Shown one piece after another: positions 1-6,263 of a stretch of DNA of 7,430 nt; position 1 is the first letter of the stretch, and each line of letters opens with the position of its first letter. Position numbers and translations under genes: made by a program. The notes beneath the pieces are model-generated. The model ran no database searches. It saw only the letters and a list, made by a program, of their open reading frames with translations, and was not told the origin of the DNA. Source of the DNA: an uncultured Oscillospiraceae bacterium. Its GTDB lineage: Bacteria; Bacillota; Clostridia; Oscillospirales; Acutalibacteraceae. Location of the stretch: NCBI GenBank assembly GCA_958354085.1, contig CATWUX010000113.1, positions 1 to 7,430 on the forward strand. Reading direction: 5' to 3'.

Positions 1-5
1 CGTTA

Positions 6-13
6 TCCTCCTT
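6..13 (-). promoter_or_regulatory. Shine-Dalgarno of the T-box-controlled gene beyond the left edge
   Basis: The minus strand reads AAGGAGGA at 13 to 6, a near-perfect anti-16S match, followed by TAACG to the window edge. With usual spacing, the start codon lies within a few bases outside the window. This is the ribosome binding site of the gene controlled by the upstream T-box. The gene itself cannot be seen. Confidence 0.85.
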
Positions 14-31
14 GCTGGGCGCCAGCCCAGC
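14..31 (-). other. Hairpin abutting the Shine-Dalgarno sequence
   Basis: A perfect 7-bp GC-rich inverted repeat, GCTGGGC / GCCCAGC, encloses a 4-base loop. Its 3' arm ends exactly where the AAGGAGG sequence begins. It has no T-run, so it is not a terminator. It could stabilise the mRNA 5' region or affect ribosome access. That role is inference; only the repeat is seen. Confidence 0.5.
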
Positions 32-131
32 GGCGTCGTCTGCCTTTTCTGGTGCAATTCATCCTCGGAAATCAATTAAAGCTTTCAATCAGATTTTAGT
101 ATTATCTTCCATTCACCTGAACGGATCACAT

Positions 132-174
132 AAAAAAGCACCGCCGCGCGTCTTTACAAACGCAACGGAGGTGC
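132..174 (-). terminator. Intrinsic terminator of the T-box leader
   Basis: On the minus strand GCACC (174-170), CCG (168-166) and TGCGT (164-160) pair with ACGCG, CGG and GGTGC (151-138), with one T/C mismatch and one bulged T. A six-T run follows at 137-132. The 5' arm includes 174-167, which is also the 3' arm of the antiterminator, so the two structures exclude each other as expected for a T-box. Confidence 0.9.
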
Positions 175-193
175 CAAGCACGGTTCCACTCCC
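167..193 (-). promoter_or_regulatory. T-box antiterminator element
   Basis: On the minus strand GGAG (192-189) pairs with CTCC (170-167) as helix A1. The seven-base bulge TGGAACC (188-182) follows, then helix A2, GTGC (181-178) with GCAC (174-171) around a TTG loop. This is the canonical A1, bulge, A2 arrangement in which the bulge pairs with the NCCA end of uncharged tRNA. It shares 174-167 with the terminator. Confidence 0.88.
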
Positions 194-385
194 AGTTTCA
201 CTCACGGCCGGATAACGGCGGCAAACCGCGGCGGGATACTGACCGGTTCCGGTGTTCCCCTGCCGTGCTGTCGGGTGCATTTCGCCGCCGCGCCGCCGAA
301 ACCGCTTCCAGCCGATGGCGGTTTCTCTCTGTTGCATTGCCGCACGGGTACTTCTCCCGATAAAACGCAATTTCCATATATCTCT

Positions 386-413
386 ATTATATACATCTGC
401 GGGCAAATGTCTA
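386..413 (-). promoter_or_regulatory. Sigma-A promoter of the T-box leader
   Basis: The minus strand carries TAGACA (413-408), a 16-base spacer and a perfect TATAAT (391-386). Transcription should start near 379-380, about 20 bases before the first paired strand of Stem I. This makes the T-box transcript independent of the recX operon upstream. Confidence 0.8.
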
Positions 414-449
414 CTGGTTTTTGGAAATAAACTTTATATGCGCGCTTCG

Positions 450-478
450 TGATGCGATTCTTCCGTGAAATCGTATCA
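450..478 (-). other. Hairpin at the 3' end of the recX-rimO-pgsA operon, lacking a U-tract
   Basis: A 10-pair stem with one A/C mismatch (478-469 with 459-450) encloses a nine-base loop and includes the stop codon of the 476-850 gene. The sequence after it is CGAAGCGCGC, with no T-run, so it is not a standard intrinsic terminator. It may protect the mRNA 3' end or be a weak terminator. Some transcripts probably continue into the T-box leader. Confidence 0.4.
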
Positions 479-850
479 GAGCAGACCTTCCATGGACACG
501 CCGAATGCCTGCAAAACGTCCGCCAGACCGCTTTGGATCTCCTCGCGTGAGAAATCGGCTTCCTCCAGCGTTTTGTCGTCCAGCTCGTTGACGCGGCGAT
601 AAAAATCCAGCGCAAGACGCAGCTGCCCGATGTCGGCGGTATTCAGCCGCTCGAACAGAAGATTTTCCGCCTCGTTGATGCGTCCCGCGGACAGCAGTTG
701 CAGCAGCGCGCTATACAGCGTATCGGTTTCGGTTTCGCCGCCGAACTCCGGCTGCTCCATGGTGGCGGTGTCCTGCCGCAGCAGCAAATGCTCCAGCATA
801 TCCGCCATCATCTCGATTTGCCGCAATATCCAATCCTTCTGCATGATCAT
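476..850 (-). CDS. Hypothetical protein, 124 aa, resembling the DUF6483 type
   Basis: This is a small cytoplasmic, all-helical protein without signal peptide or membrane segment. The N-terminal stretch KDWILRQIEMM (5-15) and the central block INEAENLLFE (58-67) followed by LALDFYRRVNEL (79-90) match what I recall of the Clostridia family DUF6483. This is recognition from memory and no function is known to me. The paired helices look like a helical-repeat adaptor fold, which is inference. The start is ambiguous between ATG 850 and ATG 844 (codon 3); GGGG lies about ten bases before the first, so 850 is kept. The gene begins 17 bases after pgsA and so is probably cotranscribed as the last gene of the recX operon. 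A U-less hairpin overlaps its stop codon. Confidence 0.85.
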   Translation of the reverse strand: MIMQKDWILRQIEMMADMLEHLLLRQDTATMEQPEFGGETETDTLYSALLQLLSAGRINEAENLLFERLNTADIGQLRLALDFYRRVNELDDKTLEEADFSREEIQSGLADVLQAFGVSMEGLL

Positions 851-867
851 GACGGCTCAGCCCCGCT

Positions 868-1458
868 TTATTTGCTGTCCATGAAATAATGCCGGTAGTT
901 CCAGAAATACTGTACGCCGGAAATGACGGTGAACACGACCGATACCCACACAAGGATCCGCCCGATCAACAGCGGAACGGTGAACACGGCATCCGGCAGT
1001 CCCGCGCCTGCCAGCAGCGTTTGCTGCCATGAGGCAAACTCCAGCGACGCGAGCAGGAACAGGATCGCCGTAAACTGGGTGACGGTTTTGACCTTGCCCC
1101 AGATGCTCGCGGCGATGACCGTGCCGTCGCCCGCGGCGACCAGACGCACGGACGTGACCATAAATTCCCGTGTGAGGATGATCATGATCGCCCATACATC
1201 CAGATGGCCGGTCGCCAAAAAGCCGAGAAACGCCGCGGTCGTCAGCATTTTGTCCGCCAGCGGATCGAGAAATTTGCCGAGATTGGTGATCAACCCGTGT
1301 TTGCGGGCGATTTTGCCGTCCAGCATATCGGTCAGCGCCGCCGCGCCGAACACCAGCCCGGCGATGAGATGATGAAACGGGAATTCCACCATCAGCAGCA
1401 CCAAAAACAGCGGGGCGAGAACAATGCGGATTATCGTCAGTTTGTTTGGAAGATTCAC
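868..1458 (-). CDS. pgsA: CDP-diacylglycerol--glycerol-3-phosphate 3-phosphatidyltransferase
   Basis: PgsA makes phosphatidylglycerolphosphate from CDP-diacylglycerol and sn-glycerol 3-phosphate in the membrane, the committed step to phosphatidylglycerol and cardiolipin. The CDP-alcohol phosphatidyltransferase signature D-G-x2-A-R-x8-G-x3-D-x3-D is complete, using D47, G48, A51, R52, G61, D65 and D69. Hydrophobic helices lie near residues 10-25, 31-45, 72-108, 127-140 and 160-183. The length, 196 aa, is normal. I chose GTG 1458 because it gives the family-typical start MNLPNKLT and has AAAGGA 12 bases upstream. In-frame ATGs at 1470 and 1479 would add 4 or 7 residues but have no well-spaced ribosome binding site. 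The gene follows rimO after 88 bases that contain small GC-rich hairpins but no T-run. Confidence 0.93.
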   Translation of the reverse strand: MNLPNKLTIIRIVLAPLFLVLLMVEFPFHHLIAGLVFGAAALTDMLDGKIARKHGLITNLGKFLDPLADKMLTTAAFLGFLATGHLDVWAIMIILTREFMVTSVRLVAAGDGTVIAASIWGKVKTVTQFTAILFLLASLEFASWQQTLLAGAGLPDAVFTVPLLIGRILVWVSVVFTVISGVQYFWNYRHYFMDSK

Positions 1459-1546
1459 GGGACAGACCATTCCTTTCATCGGGTTCGTTGCGCCGTATCC
1501 GGCTTTGCGGCCGCGTACAGCGTTGCGCGGATCCTTTGCTTGCGGT

Positions 1547-2875
1547 TTATTCCACCCGCTCGCCGATCAGATCCCAGTCCATATAATCGGTGATTTCAAC
1601 CTGCACGAAGTCACCGGGCTGTACGCGCGTCTTGGTAGTGAAGAACACCTTGCAGTCGATATCCGGCGCATCCGCCGCCGTGCGGCCGAACCAGCTTTCC
1701 GCATAGCGGTCGTAGCTTTCGACCAGCACCTCCACCGTTTTGCCGACCTGCGCGGCGTTATATTCCTCGACGATACGCGCCTGCGTATCCATCACGATGT
1801 CACGGCGGCGCGCTTTCACTTTTTCGTCCAGCTGTCCCGGCAGCGTTGCCGCGACCGTCCCCTCCTCCGGCGAAAATGCAAAGCAGCCCAGCCGCTCAAA
1901 GCGCATATCCTGAATAAAACGGCACAGCGTTTCAAACGCCGCCTCGTCTTCGCCGGGGAATCCGGTCATGACGGTCGTGCGCAGTGTGATGCCGGGGATG
2001 GTTTCGCGGATATGTGCCAGCAGCGCGCGCAGCGTTGCCTCGTCTCCGGGGCGGTTCATGGCCGCCAACACGCTGCCGTCGGCGTGCTGGATTGGAATGT
2101 CCATGTATTTGACGATCTTTTCCTGCTCGGCCATGACGGCCAGCAGCTCATCGGTGATATGCTCGGGATAGCAGTACAGCAGCCGGATCCAGCGCAGTCC
2201 GTCGATTTCACACAACCGGCGCAGCAAGTCCGGCAGCTGCGGAGACCCCGCCCAGTCCTGTCCGTACAGTGTGGTATCCTGCGCGACGAGCACCAGCTCC
2301 TTCACGCCGTTTTCCGCCAGCGTGCGCGCCTCCTCCACGAGGCTGTCCATGGAACGGCTGCGCAGCCCGCCGCGGATCAGCGGGATTGCGCAATAGGTGC
2401 AGCAGTTGTTGCAGCCGTCGCCCACGCGCAGATAGGCAAAAAACGAAGGGGTGGTCTGCAAGCGCGCGCCGTCCAGCGTCCAGCAGCTTTTATCCGGGAA
2501 ACGGGCGACGGTTTGGCCGTCCATGACCGCGCGCACCGTTTCCACAATGTCGCCGTTTGCGCCCAGCCCCAGCACCGCGTCGCATTCCGGCAGCTCCTTG
2601 ACCAGCTCCTCTTTATACCGCTCCGCCATACAGCCGGTCACGATGATGCGTTTGATCTGCCCTTCTTTTTTCAGCTGAGCAAATTCGAGAATATTCTCAA
2701 TGGATTCTTTTTTTGCGTCCTCGATGAACCCGCAGGTGTTGACAATCACCACGTCCGCCAGACCGCTTTCGGCGGTGATGGCGATACCCGCATCCCGCAG
2801 CTTCGCCAGCATCAGCTCGGCGTCCATCTGGTTTTTCGGGCAACCCAGCGAGACCATACCCACTTTATATCCCAT
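1547..2875 (-). CDS. rimO: Ribosomal protein S12 methylthiotransferase RimO
   Basis: RimO is a radical-SAM enzyme with two iron-sulfur clusters that methylthiolates the conserved aspartate of ribosomal protein S12. The protein has 442 aa, normal length. The N-terminal domain opens with SLGCPKN (9-15), diagnostic of RimO rather than MiaB, and holds cluster ligands C11, C48 and C82. The radical-SAM motif CxxxCxxC is C155, C159, C162. The block DIPIQHADGSVLAAMNR (259-275) is typical of the methylthiotransferase core. A C-terminal TRAM domain (about 377-442) binds S12. The loop after the radical-SAM motif reads RGGLRSRS where many relatives have a proline last, a minor variation. The start ATG 2875 has AGGAG nine bases upstream. 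It lies 23 bases after recX with no promoter between, so the two share a transcript. Confidence 0.96.
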   Translation of the reverse strand: MGYKVGMVSLGCPKNQMDAELMLAKLRDAGIAITAESGLADVVIVNTCGFIEDAKKESIENILEFAQLKKEGQIKRIIVTGCMAERYKEELVKELPECDAVLGLGANGDIVETVRAVMDGQTVARFPDKSCWTLDGARLQTTPSFFAYLRVGDGCNNCCTYCAIPLIRGGLRSRSMDSLVEEARTLAENGVKELVLVAQDTTLYGQDWAGSPQLPDLLRRLCEIDGLRWIRLLYCYPEHITDELLAVMAEQEKIVKYMDIPIQHADGSVLAAMNRPGDEATLRALLAHIRETIPGITLRTTVMTGFPGEDEAAFETLCRFIQDMRFERLGCFAFSPEEGTVAATLPGQLDEKVKARRRDIVMDTQARIVEEYNAAQVGKTVEVLVESYDRYAESWFGRTAADAPDIDCKVFFTTKTRVQPGDFVQVEITDYMDWDLIGERVE

Positions 2876-2898
2876 GCTCGTTTTCTCCTGTTCGTTGA

Positions 2899-3522
2899 TT
2901 ATCCGTCCTCAAGGGTTTCCTGTTCCGCAAACGCCTCCATGGCGCGGCGGATCACGTCATATGAAAATCCCGCGCGGCCGAGCGCAGCTGCTATCCGCCG
3001 CCGGTCGTCCGCATCACAAGAGGTATTATACCGTTTTTTGCGCAGCAGTGCAAGAGCCTGCTGTACTTCGTCGGTTTCCACCTCGCCCGCCGCCTCTTCG
3101 GCGATCTCGCGCGCGATGCCGCGGCTGCACAGCTCCTGCACCGCGCGGCGATAGGGGAACTGCCTGCGCAGCCGCAGATCCTGCGCCAAGCGGCGGGCGT
3201 AGGCGGCGTCGTTGACCAGCCCCAGCTCCTCCATGCGCGCCGCGGTTTGCGCTGCGATCTCCGGCGGTACGTCCGCGCACAGCTTTTTCTCCAGCTCGCC
3301 GCGCGCATAATCGCGCAGGGACAGCAGATACAGCGCCTTGTCCTTGGCGCGGCGCTCCTGCGAAGCGGTCAGCAGCGCGTGCAGCTGCTCGTCGGTCAGC
3401 GTGCAGCCGGCTTTATACGGGGATTCGTCCCAGACCGAAACGTCCACGTCCACCGCCGGTTCCCCGTCGATCACCAGCGTATACAGATGCCGCCGCTGCC
3501 GGCGCACTTCCGTGACAGTCAT
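2899..3522 (-). CDS. recX: Regulatory protein RecX
   Basis: RecX binds RecA filaments and modulates recombination and the SOS response. The protein has 207 aa. An N-terminal part of about 60 residues with a short beta-rich segment (TLVIDGEPAVDVDV, 15-28), usual in Bacillota RecX, is followed by three-helix repeats. The first has ALYLLSLRDYARGELEKKL (63-81), the second ELGLVNDAAYARRLAQDL (99-116), and a degenerate third spans about 155-200. The frame could begin at 3543, but the AGGAGG lies inside that extension, seven bases before ATG 3522, which decides the start. It is the first gene after the promoter at 3552-3580. recA is not in the window. No GAAC-N4-GTTC (LexA-type) box is seen at the promoter. 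Confidence 0.93.
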   Translation of the reverse strand: MTVTEVRRQRRHLYTLVIDGEPAVDVDVSVWDESPYKAGCTLTDEQLHALLTASQERRAKDKALYLLSLRDYARGELEKKLCADVPPEIAAQTAARMEELGLVNDAAYARRLAQDLRLRRQFPYRRAVQELCSRGIAREIAEEAAGEVETDEVQQALALLRKKRYNTSCDADDRRRIAAALGRAGFSYDVIRRAMEAFAEQETLEDG

Positions 3523-3527
3523 GCACG

Positions 3528-3535
3528 CTCCTCCT
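3528..3535 (-). promoter_or_regulatory. Shine-Dalgarno that fixes the recX start
   Basis: The minus strand reads AGGAGGAG at 3535-3528, giving seven bases between AGGAGG and ATG 3522. An upstream in-frame ATG at 3543 would place this signal inside the coding region and has no ribosome binding site of its own, so it is rejected. Confidence 0.85.
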
Positions 3536-3551
3536 TTTCTCATAAAAATAT

Positions 3552-3580
3552 AGTATACACCGTCCGGGGGGATACGTCAA
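3552..3580 (-). promoter_or_regulatory. Sigma-A promoter of the recX-rimO-pgsA operon
   Basis: The minus strand carries TTGACG (3580-3575), a spacer of exactly 17 bases and TATACT (3557-3552), each one base from consensus. Transcription should start near 3545, giving a leader of about 23 bases before recX. No other promoter of this quality occurs among the four downstream genes. Confidence 0.9.
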
Positions 3581-3642
3581 TTCTTGCGGGTATAAGAAAA
3601 GAACCGTGCTTGTGTAGGAGTACAATACTTCAAGTTTTAACT

Positions 3643-3690
3643 TTAATGGAAGATGCCGGGGATGTTCCGGTATTGTTCTTCTGAATACAT
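3643..3690 (-). CDS. Possible 15-codon small ORF upstream of recX
   Basis: The ORF encodes MYSEEQYRNIPGIFH and a TAA stop. GGGGAGG (3705-3699) lies eight bases before the ATG, a strong and ideally spaced ribosome binding site, the main reason to report it. The surrounding 180 bases between the mutS2 terminator and the recX promoter hold no larger gene. An overlapping frame starting at 3697 is open for 94 codons but runs into recX out of frame and does not look like a protein. Inverted repeats place the ribosome binding site and start codon in alternative stems, so it may be a regulatory leader peptide or chance. I see no good promoter for it, and no homologue is recognised. Confidence 0.3.
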   Translation of the reverse strand: MYSEEQYRNIPGIFH

Positions 3691-3762
3691 CTTTCATTCC
3701 TCCCCGGATGATATTCAGTCCAACTTTTCGTCCGCACCCCTTTATCCGGCCGCATGCCGCAC

Positions 3763-3807
3763 AAAAAACGCAGGCCGCGGAACACTGATGTTCCGCGGCC
3801 TGCGTTT
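3763..3807 (-). terminator. Intrinsic terminator of the era-yqzL-recO-mutS2 unit
   Basis: A perfect 16-bp inverted repeat (3769-3784 with 3789-3804) encloses a four-base loop. Three further A/T pairs extend it, and the minus strand then reads TTTTTT at 3768-3763. It begins 13 bases after the mutS2 stop codon. On the plus strand the tail is only TTTCTG, so termination in that direction would be weak. Confidence 0.95.
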
Positions 3808-3820
3808 CTGTATCCGAAGA

Positions 3821-6223
3821 CTATTTCAATTCCACAATCGTCACGCCGGTTTCGCCCTCGCCGTAGGCGCCGAGGCGGAAGCCCTTCACCGACGGATGAG
3901 AACGCAAGTGCTGATGTATCGCGGTACGCAGAGCGCCCGTCCCCTTGCCGTGAATGATCGTGATGCGTTCCAACCCCGCCATCACCGCGTTGTCGATAAA
4001 GCGGTCAGTCTCCAGCAGCGCTTCCTCGGTCGTCTGTCCGCGCAGGTCGATTTCCGTGGTGGCGGCGCGCGTCATACGGGAGGCCAGCGTCGAGCCGCCG
4101 GCACGCGGCGCGCCGACGGGCGGACGTGTCTGCCCCTTTTGCACGGTACGCCCCTGGCTGTCCACCAGGCGCAGATTTTTCAGTGCCACGCGCGTGCGGA
4201 TAATGCCCGCCTGCACCTCGACATTCCCGCTGCTGTCCGGCGCCTTGGTGACGACTCCGCGCTTGTCGATATCCACGATCAGCACTTCATCCCCTGCCTT
4301 GAGTGGACGAGGCAGCGTATAGCCCTCCTGCCGTTTTTCCGTAACCGGGTCGATCGCCTTTTCCACCGCCTGCAACCGCGAACGCAGTTGGCTTTTCGCC
4401 GCCTGCGCCTGCGCGGCAAAGGCGGCCGCGTTTTTCTGCTTGCGCAGCGTATCCAGCTCGTCCATGAGCTGCTCCGCTTCGGCACGGGCGCGTTCCACGA
4501 TTCGCCGGGCTTCGGCGCGCGCATTGTTCAGCTCCTGCTCGCGCTGTTGCTCCAGTTGGCGTCTCTGCTCGCGCGCCTGCTCACCGGCTTCCTCGGCCTG
4601 TAGGCGGCTGGCTCGCGCCTCCTTCAGTTCGCGTTCCAGCTCCTGCCGCCGCTCCTCCAGATTGGTCACCACATCCTCCAGACGGCGGTTTTCGCCGGAA
4701 ACCAGCTCCCGCGCCCGGTTGACGACTTCGGCATCCATGCCCAGCCGCTCCGAAATGGCAAACGCGTTGGACCGCCCCGGTACGCCTACCATCAGCCGGT
4801 AAGTCGGGCGCAGTGTCGCCACATCGAATTCGCAGCTGCCGTTTTCCACGCCGGGCGTGTGGATGGCATAGGCTTTCAGCTCCGCATAGTGCGTCGTGGC
4901 GGCGATACGCGCCCCCTGCGCGCGCAGCTGTTCCAGAATGGAGATCGCCAGCGCCGCGCCCTCAACAGGGTCGGTGCCCGCGCCCAATTCATCGATAAGC
5001 ACCAAGCTGTCGCTGCGTGCGTCCTTTAAAATATGGATGATATTGGTCATATGCGCGGAGAAGGTGGACAGCGACTGCTCGATGGACTGCTCATCGCCGA
5101 TATCCGCGAGCACGTCGCGGAACACCGACAATGTGCTGCCGTCACTGACCGGGGGCATCAGCCCGCACATGGTCATCAGCGTCAGCAGCCCCAACGTTTT
5201 GAGCGTGACGGTTTTTCCGCCCGTATTCGGGCCGGTGATGACCAGCGTATCGAAGGCGCCGCCCAGCTCCACGCTGACCGGCACGACCTTTTTGGGATCA
5301 ATCAGCGGGTGCCGCGCATGGCGCAGCACGATATGCCCGTCGTCGGTCACGGCCGGCATCACGGATTTCATTTTATATCCCAGCCGCGCCTTGGCGAAAA
5401 TGAGATTCAGTTCCACCAGCACATGATAGTCCGCGATGATCGCGTCCGCAAAATTGCCGACTTCGGCGGACAGCGCGGCGATGATGCGTTCGATCTCCGC
5501 CTCCTCCTTGGAGGTCAGCACCTTGATCTCGTTGTTGGCCTCCACCACGCCCATCGGCTCGACGAACACCGTCGCGCCGGAGGCGGAGGTGTCGTGTACC
5601 AGCCCCGGCACCTCGCCGCGATGCTCGGCTTTGACCGGCACGACAAAGCGCCCGCCGCGGATGGTGACGATCGGATCCTGCAGCAGCTTCTGATAGGCGG
5701 GCGAGCGCACCATTTTATCCAGCTGCTCCCGCACGCGCAGCGAAGCCGCACGCATCTTGCGGCGGATATCCGCCAACGCCGGGGAGGCGTTGTCCGCCAG
5801 CTCCTCCTCGGAAACAACGGTAGTGCCGATGCGCTCTTCGAGATATTTATTGGGGGCGAGCACGTCAAACCGGTCGTCCAGCACGGTTTCCATGCCTGCA
5901 CAGTGCTCGCGCCATTCGGCGAGGGAACGGATCACGCGCAGTGTTTCCGCTATGTCCAGCAGCTCGCGCAGCGACAGCGCCGCGCCTGCGGCCGCGCGCC
6001 GGAGAGCGTTGGACACGTTTTTGGCCTGCCCGAAGGACGGGCTGCCAAACTGCGCCATGAGCGAATACGCCGCACCGGTTTCGTCCAGCAGACGCTTGAC
6101 CTCGCTTAAATAGGGGCTGGGCGTCAGCTCCCGCGCAAGCGTCGCCGCATCCGCGCACGTGGTTTCTGCCGCCAGCAGCTCGAGAATTTTATCCAGCTCC
6201 AAGGCTTTATAATGTCGGTTCAT
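3821..6223 (-). CDS. mutS2: MutS2 ATPase with Smr domain
   Basis: MutS2 is a MutS homologue without the mismatch-recognition domain. Family members suppress recombination in some bacteria, and in Bacillus subtilis MutS2 acts on collided ribosomes. The protein has 800 aa, normal length. The N-terminal helical core/lever region covers about 1-300. The ATPase has Walker A GPNTGGKT (331-338), STFSAHM (386-392), Walker B IDELGAGTDP (410-419) and TTHYAELK (443-450). A charged coiled coil spans about 511-625 and a KOW-like segment 640-690. The Smr domain (about 722-800) has DLRG (726-729) and HGKGTG (758-763). All key motifs are intact. ATG 6223 gives the family-typical MNRHYKALELDKILELL. The open frame extends to a GTG at 6283, but that GTG sits inside a terminator hairpin and has no ribosome binding site. 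The nearest signal, GGAAAGG, lies 15 bases before ATG 6223, unusually far. Confidence 0.97.
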   Translation of the reverse strand: MNRHYKALELDKILELLAAETTCADAATLARELTPSPYLSEVKRLLDETGAAYSLMAQFGSPSFGQAKNVSNALRRAAAGAALSLRELLDIAETLRVIRSLAEWREHCAGMETVLDDRFDVLAPNKYLEERIGTTVVSEEELADNASPALADIRRKMRAASLRVREQLDKMVRSPAYQKLLQDPIVTIRGGRFVVPVKAEHRGEVPGLVHDTSASGATVFVEPMGVVEANNEIKVLTSKEEAEIERIIAALSAEVGNFADAIIADYHVLVELNLIFAKARLGYKMKSVMPAVTDDGHIVLRHARHPLIDPKKVVPVSVELGGAFDTLVITGPNTGGKTVTLKTLGLLTLMTMCGLMPPVSDGSTLSVFRDVLADIGDEQSIEQSLSTFSAHMTNIIHILKDARSDSLVLIDELGAGTDPVEGAALAISILEQLRAQGARIAATTHYAELKAYAIHTPGVENGSCEFDVATLRPTYRLMVGVPGRSNAFAISERLGMDAEVVNRARELVSGENRRLEDVVTNLEERRQELERELKEARASRLQAEEAGEQAREQRRQLEQQREQELNNARAEARRIVERARAEAEQLMDELDTLRKQKNAAAFAAQAQAAKSQLRSRLQAVEKAIDPVTEKRQEGYTLPRPLKAGDEVLIVDIDKRGVVTKAPDSSGNVEVQAGIIRTRVALKNLRLVDSQGRTVQKGQTRPPVGAPRAGGSTLASRMTRAATTEIDLRGQTTEEALLETDRFIDNAVMAGLERITIIHGKGTGALRTAIHQHLRSHPSVKGFRLGAYGEGETGVTIVELK

Positions 6224-6263
6224 ATCGGGTAGACCATGCCTTTCCGCGCCCGCAGGCGCACCG

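Larger units (their letters stand above)
132..379 (-). promoter_or_regulatory. T-box riboswitch, predicted to sense tRNA-Cys
   Basis: This is a transcription-attenuating leader RNA that reads the charging state of a tRNA. On the minus strand the Stem I lower helix pairs TCGGG (360-356) with CCCGA (275-271). The specifier loop has the loop-E strands AGAAGTA (355-349) and GAA (283-281). AGAGAG lies at 330-325, and the distal stem AAACCGC/GCGGTTT carries a GGCTGGAA loop. By comparison with known T-boxes, where GAA is followed by one base and then the codon, the specifier is TGC (279-277), a Cys codon. The T-box bulge TGGAACC lies at 188-182; the A in TGGA should pair with discriminator U73, which tRNA-Cys has. 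Uncharged tRNA-Cys would favour the antiterminator and expression of the gene to the left. The 5' end is estimated from the promoter. Confidence 0.9.

Noticed and set aside
3..62. Minus-strand 19-codon ORF MNCTRKGRRRRWAGAQQGG as a cysteine leader peptide
   Set aside because: It has a single Cys codon, its GAGG lies directly against the ATG with no spacing, and it runs through the hairpin and ribosome binding site of the next gene. The T-box already explains cysteine control.
277..280. Reading the T-box specifier as ATG (Met) or GCA (Ala)
   Set aside because: Both triplets overlap TGC in the loop, but the one-base offset after GAA seen in known T-boxes selects TGC. The bulge base A calls for U73, which fits Cys and not the A73 typical of Met and Ala tRNAs.
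1480..1546. GC-rich hairpins between rimO and pgsA as a terminator
   Set aside because: CCGCG/CGCGG and GCCG-GATA-CGGC can pair, but no T-run follows either, so termination is unlikely and the genes are treated as one operon.
1424..3154. Plus-strand open frame of 576 codons
   Set aside because: It is antisense to the clearly identified rimO and to parts of pgsA and recX. Its translation is rich in R, H, Q and A as expected for a shadow frame in GC-rich DNA, and it has no recognisable domain.
3413..3697. Minus-strand 94-codon frame starting just after GGGGAGG
   Set aside because: Its ATG is only one base from the ribosome binding site, it crosses the recX promoter and runs 110 bases into recX out of frame, and the sequence looks random. 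The 15-codon ORF from 3690 uses the same signal with better spacing.
3779..3794. GGAAC...GTTCC dyad resembling a LexA/DinR box
   Set aside because: The half sites are separated by six bases rather than the four of the GAAC-N4-GTTC box, and the dyad is simply the top of the mutS2 terminator stem, about 200 bases upstream of the recX promoter.
5033..6109. Plus-strand open frame of 358 codons, and a similar 316-codon frame at 3653-4603
   Set aside because: Both are mostly antisense to mutS2, whose motifs are complete. Their composition is that of shadow frames and no motif or ribosome binding site supports them.
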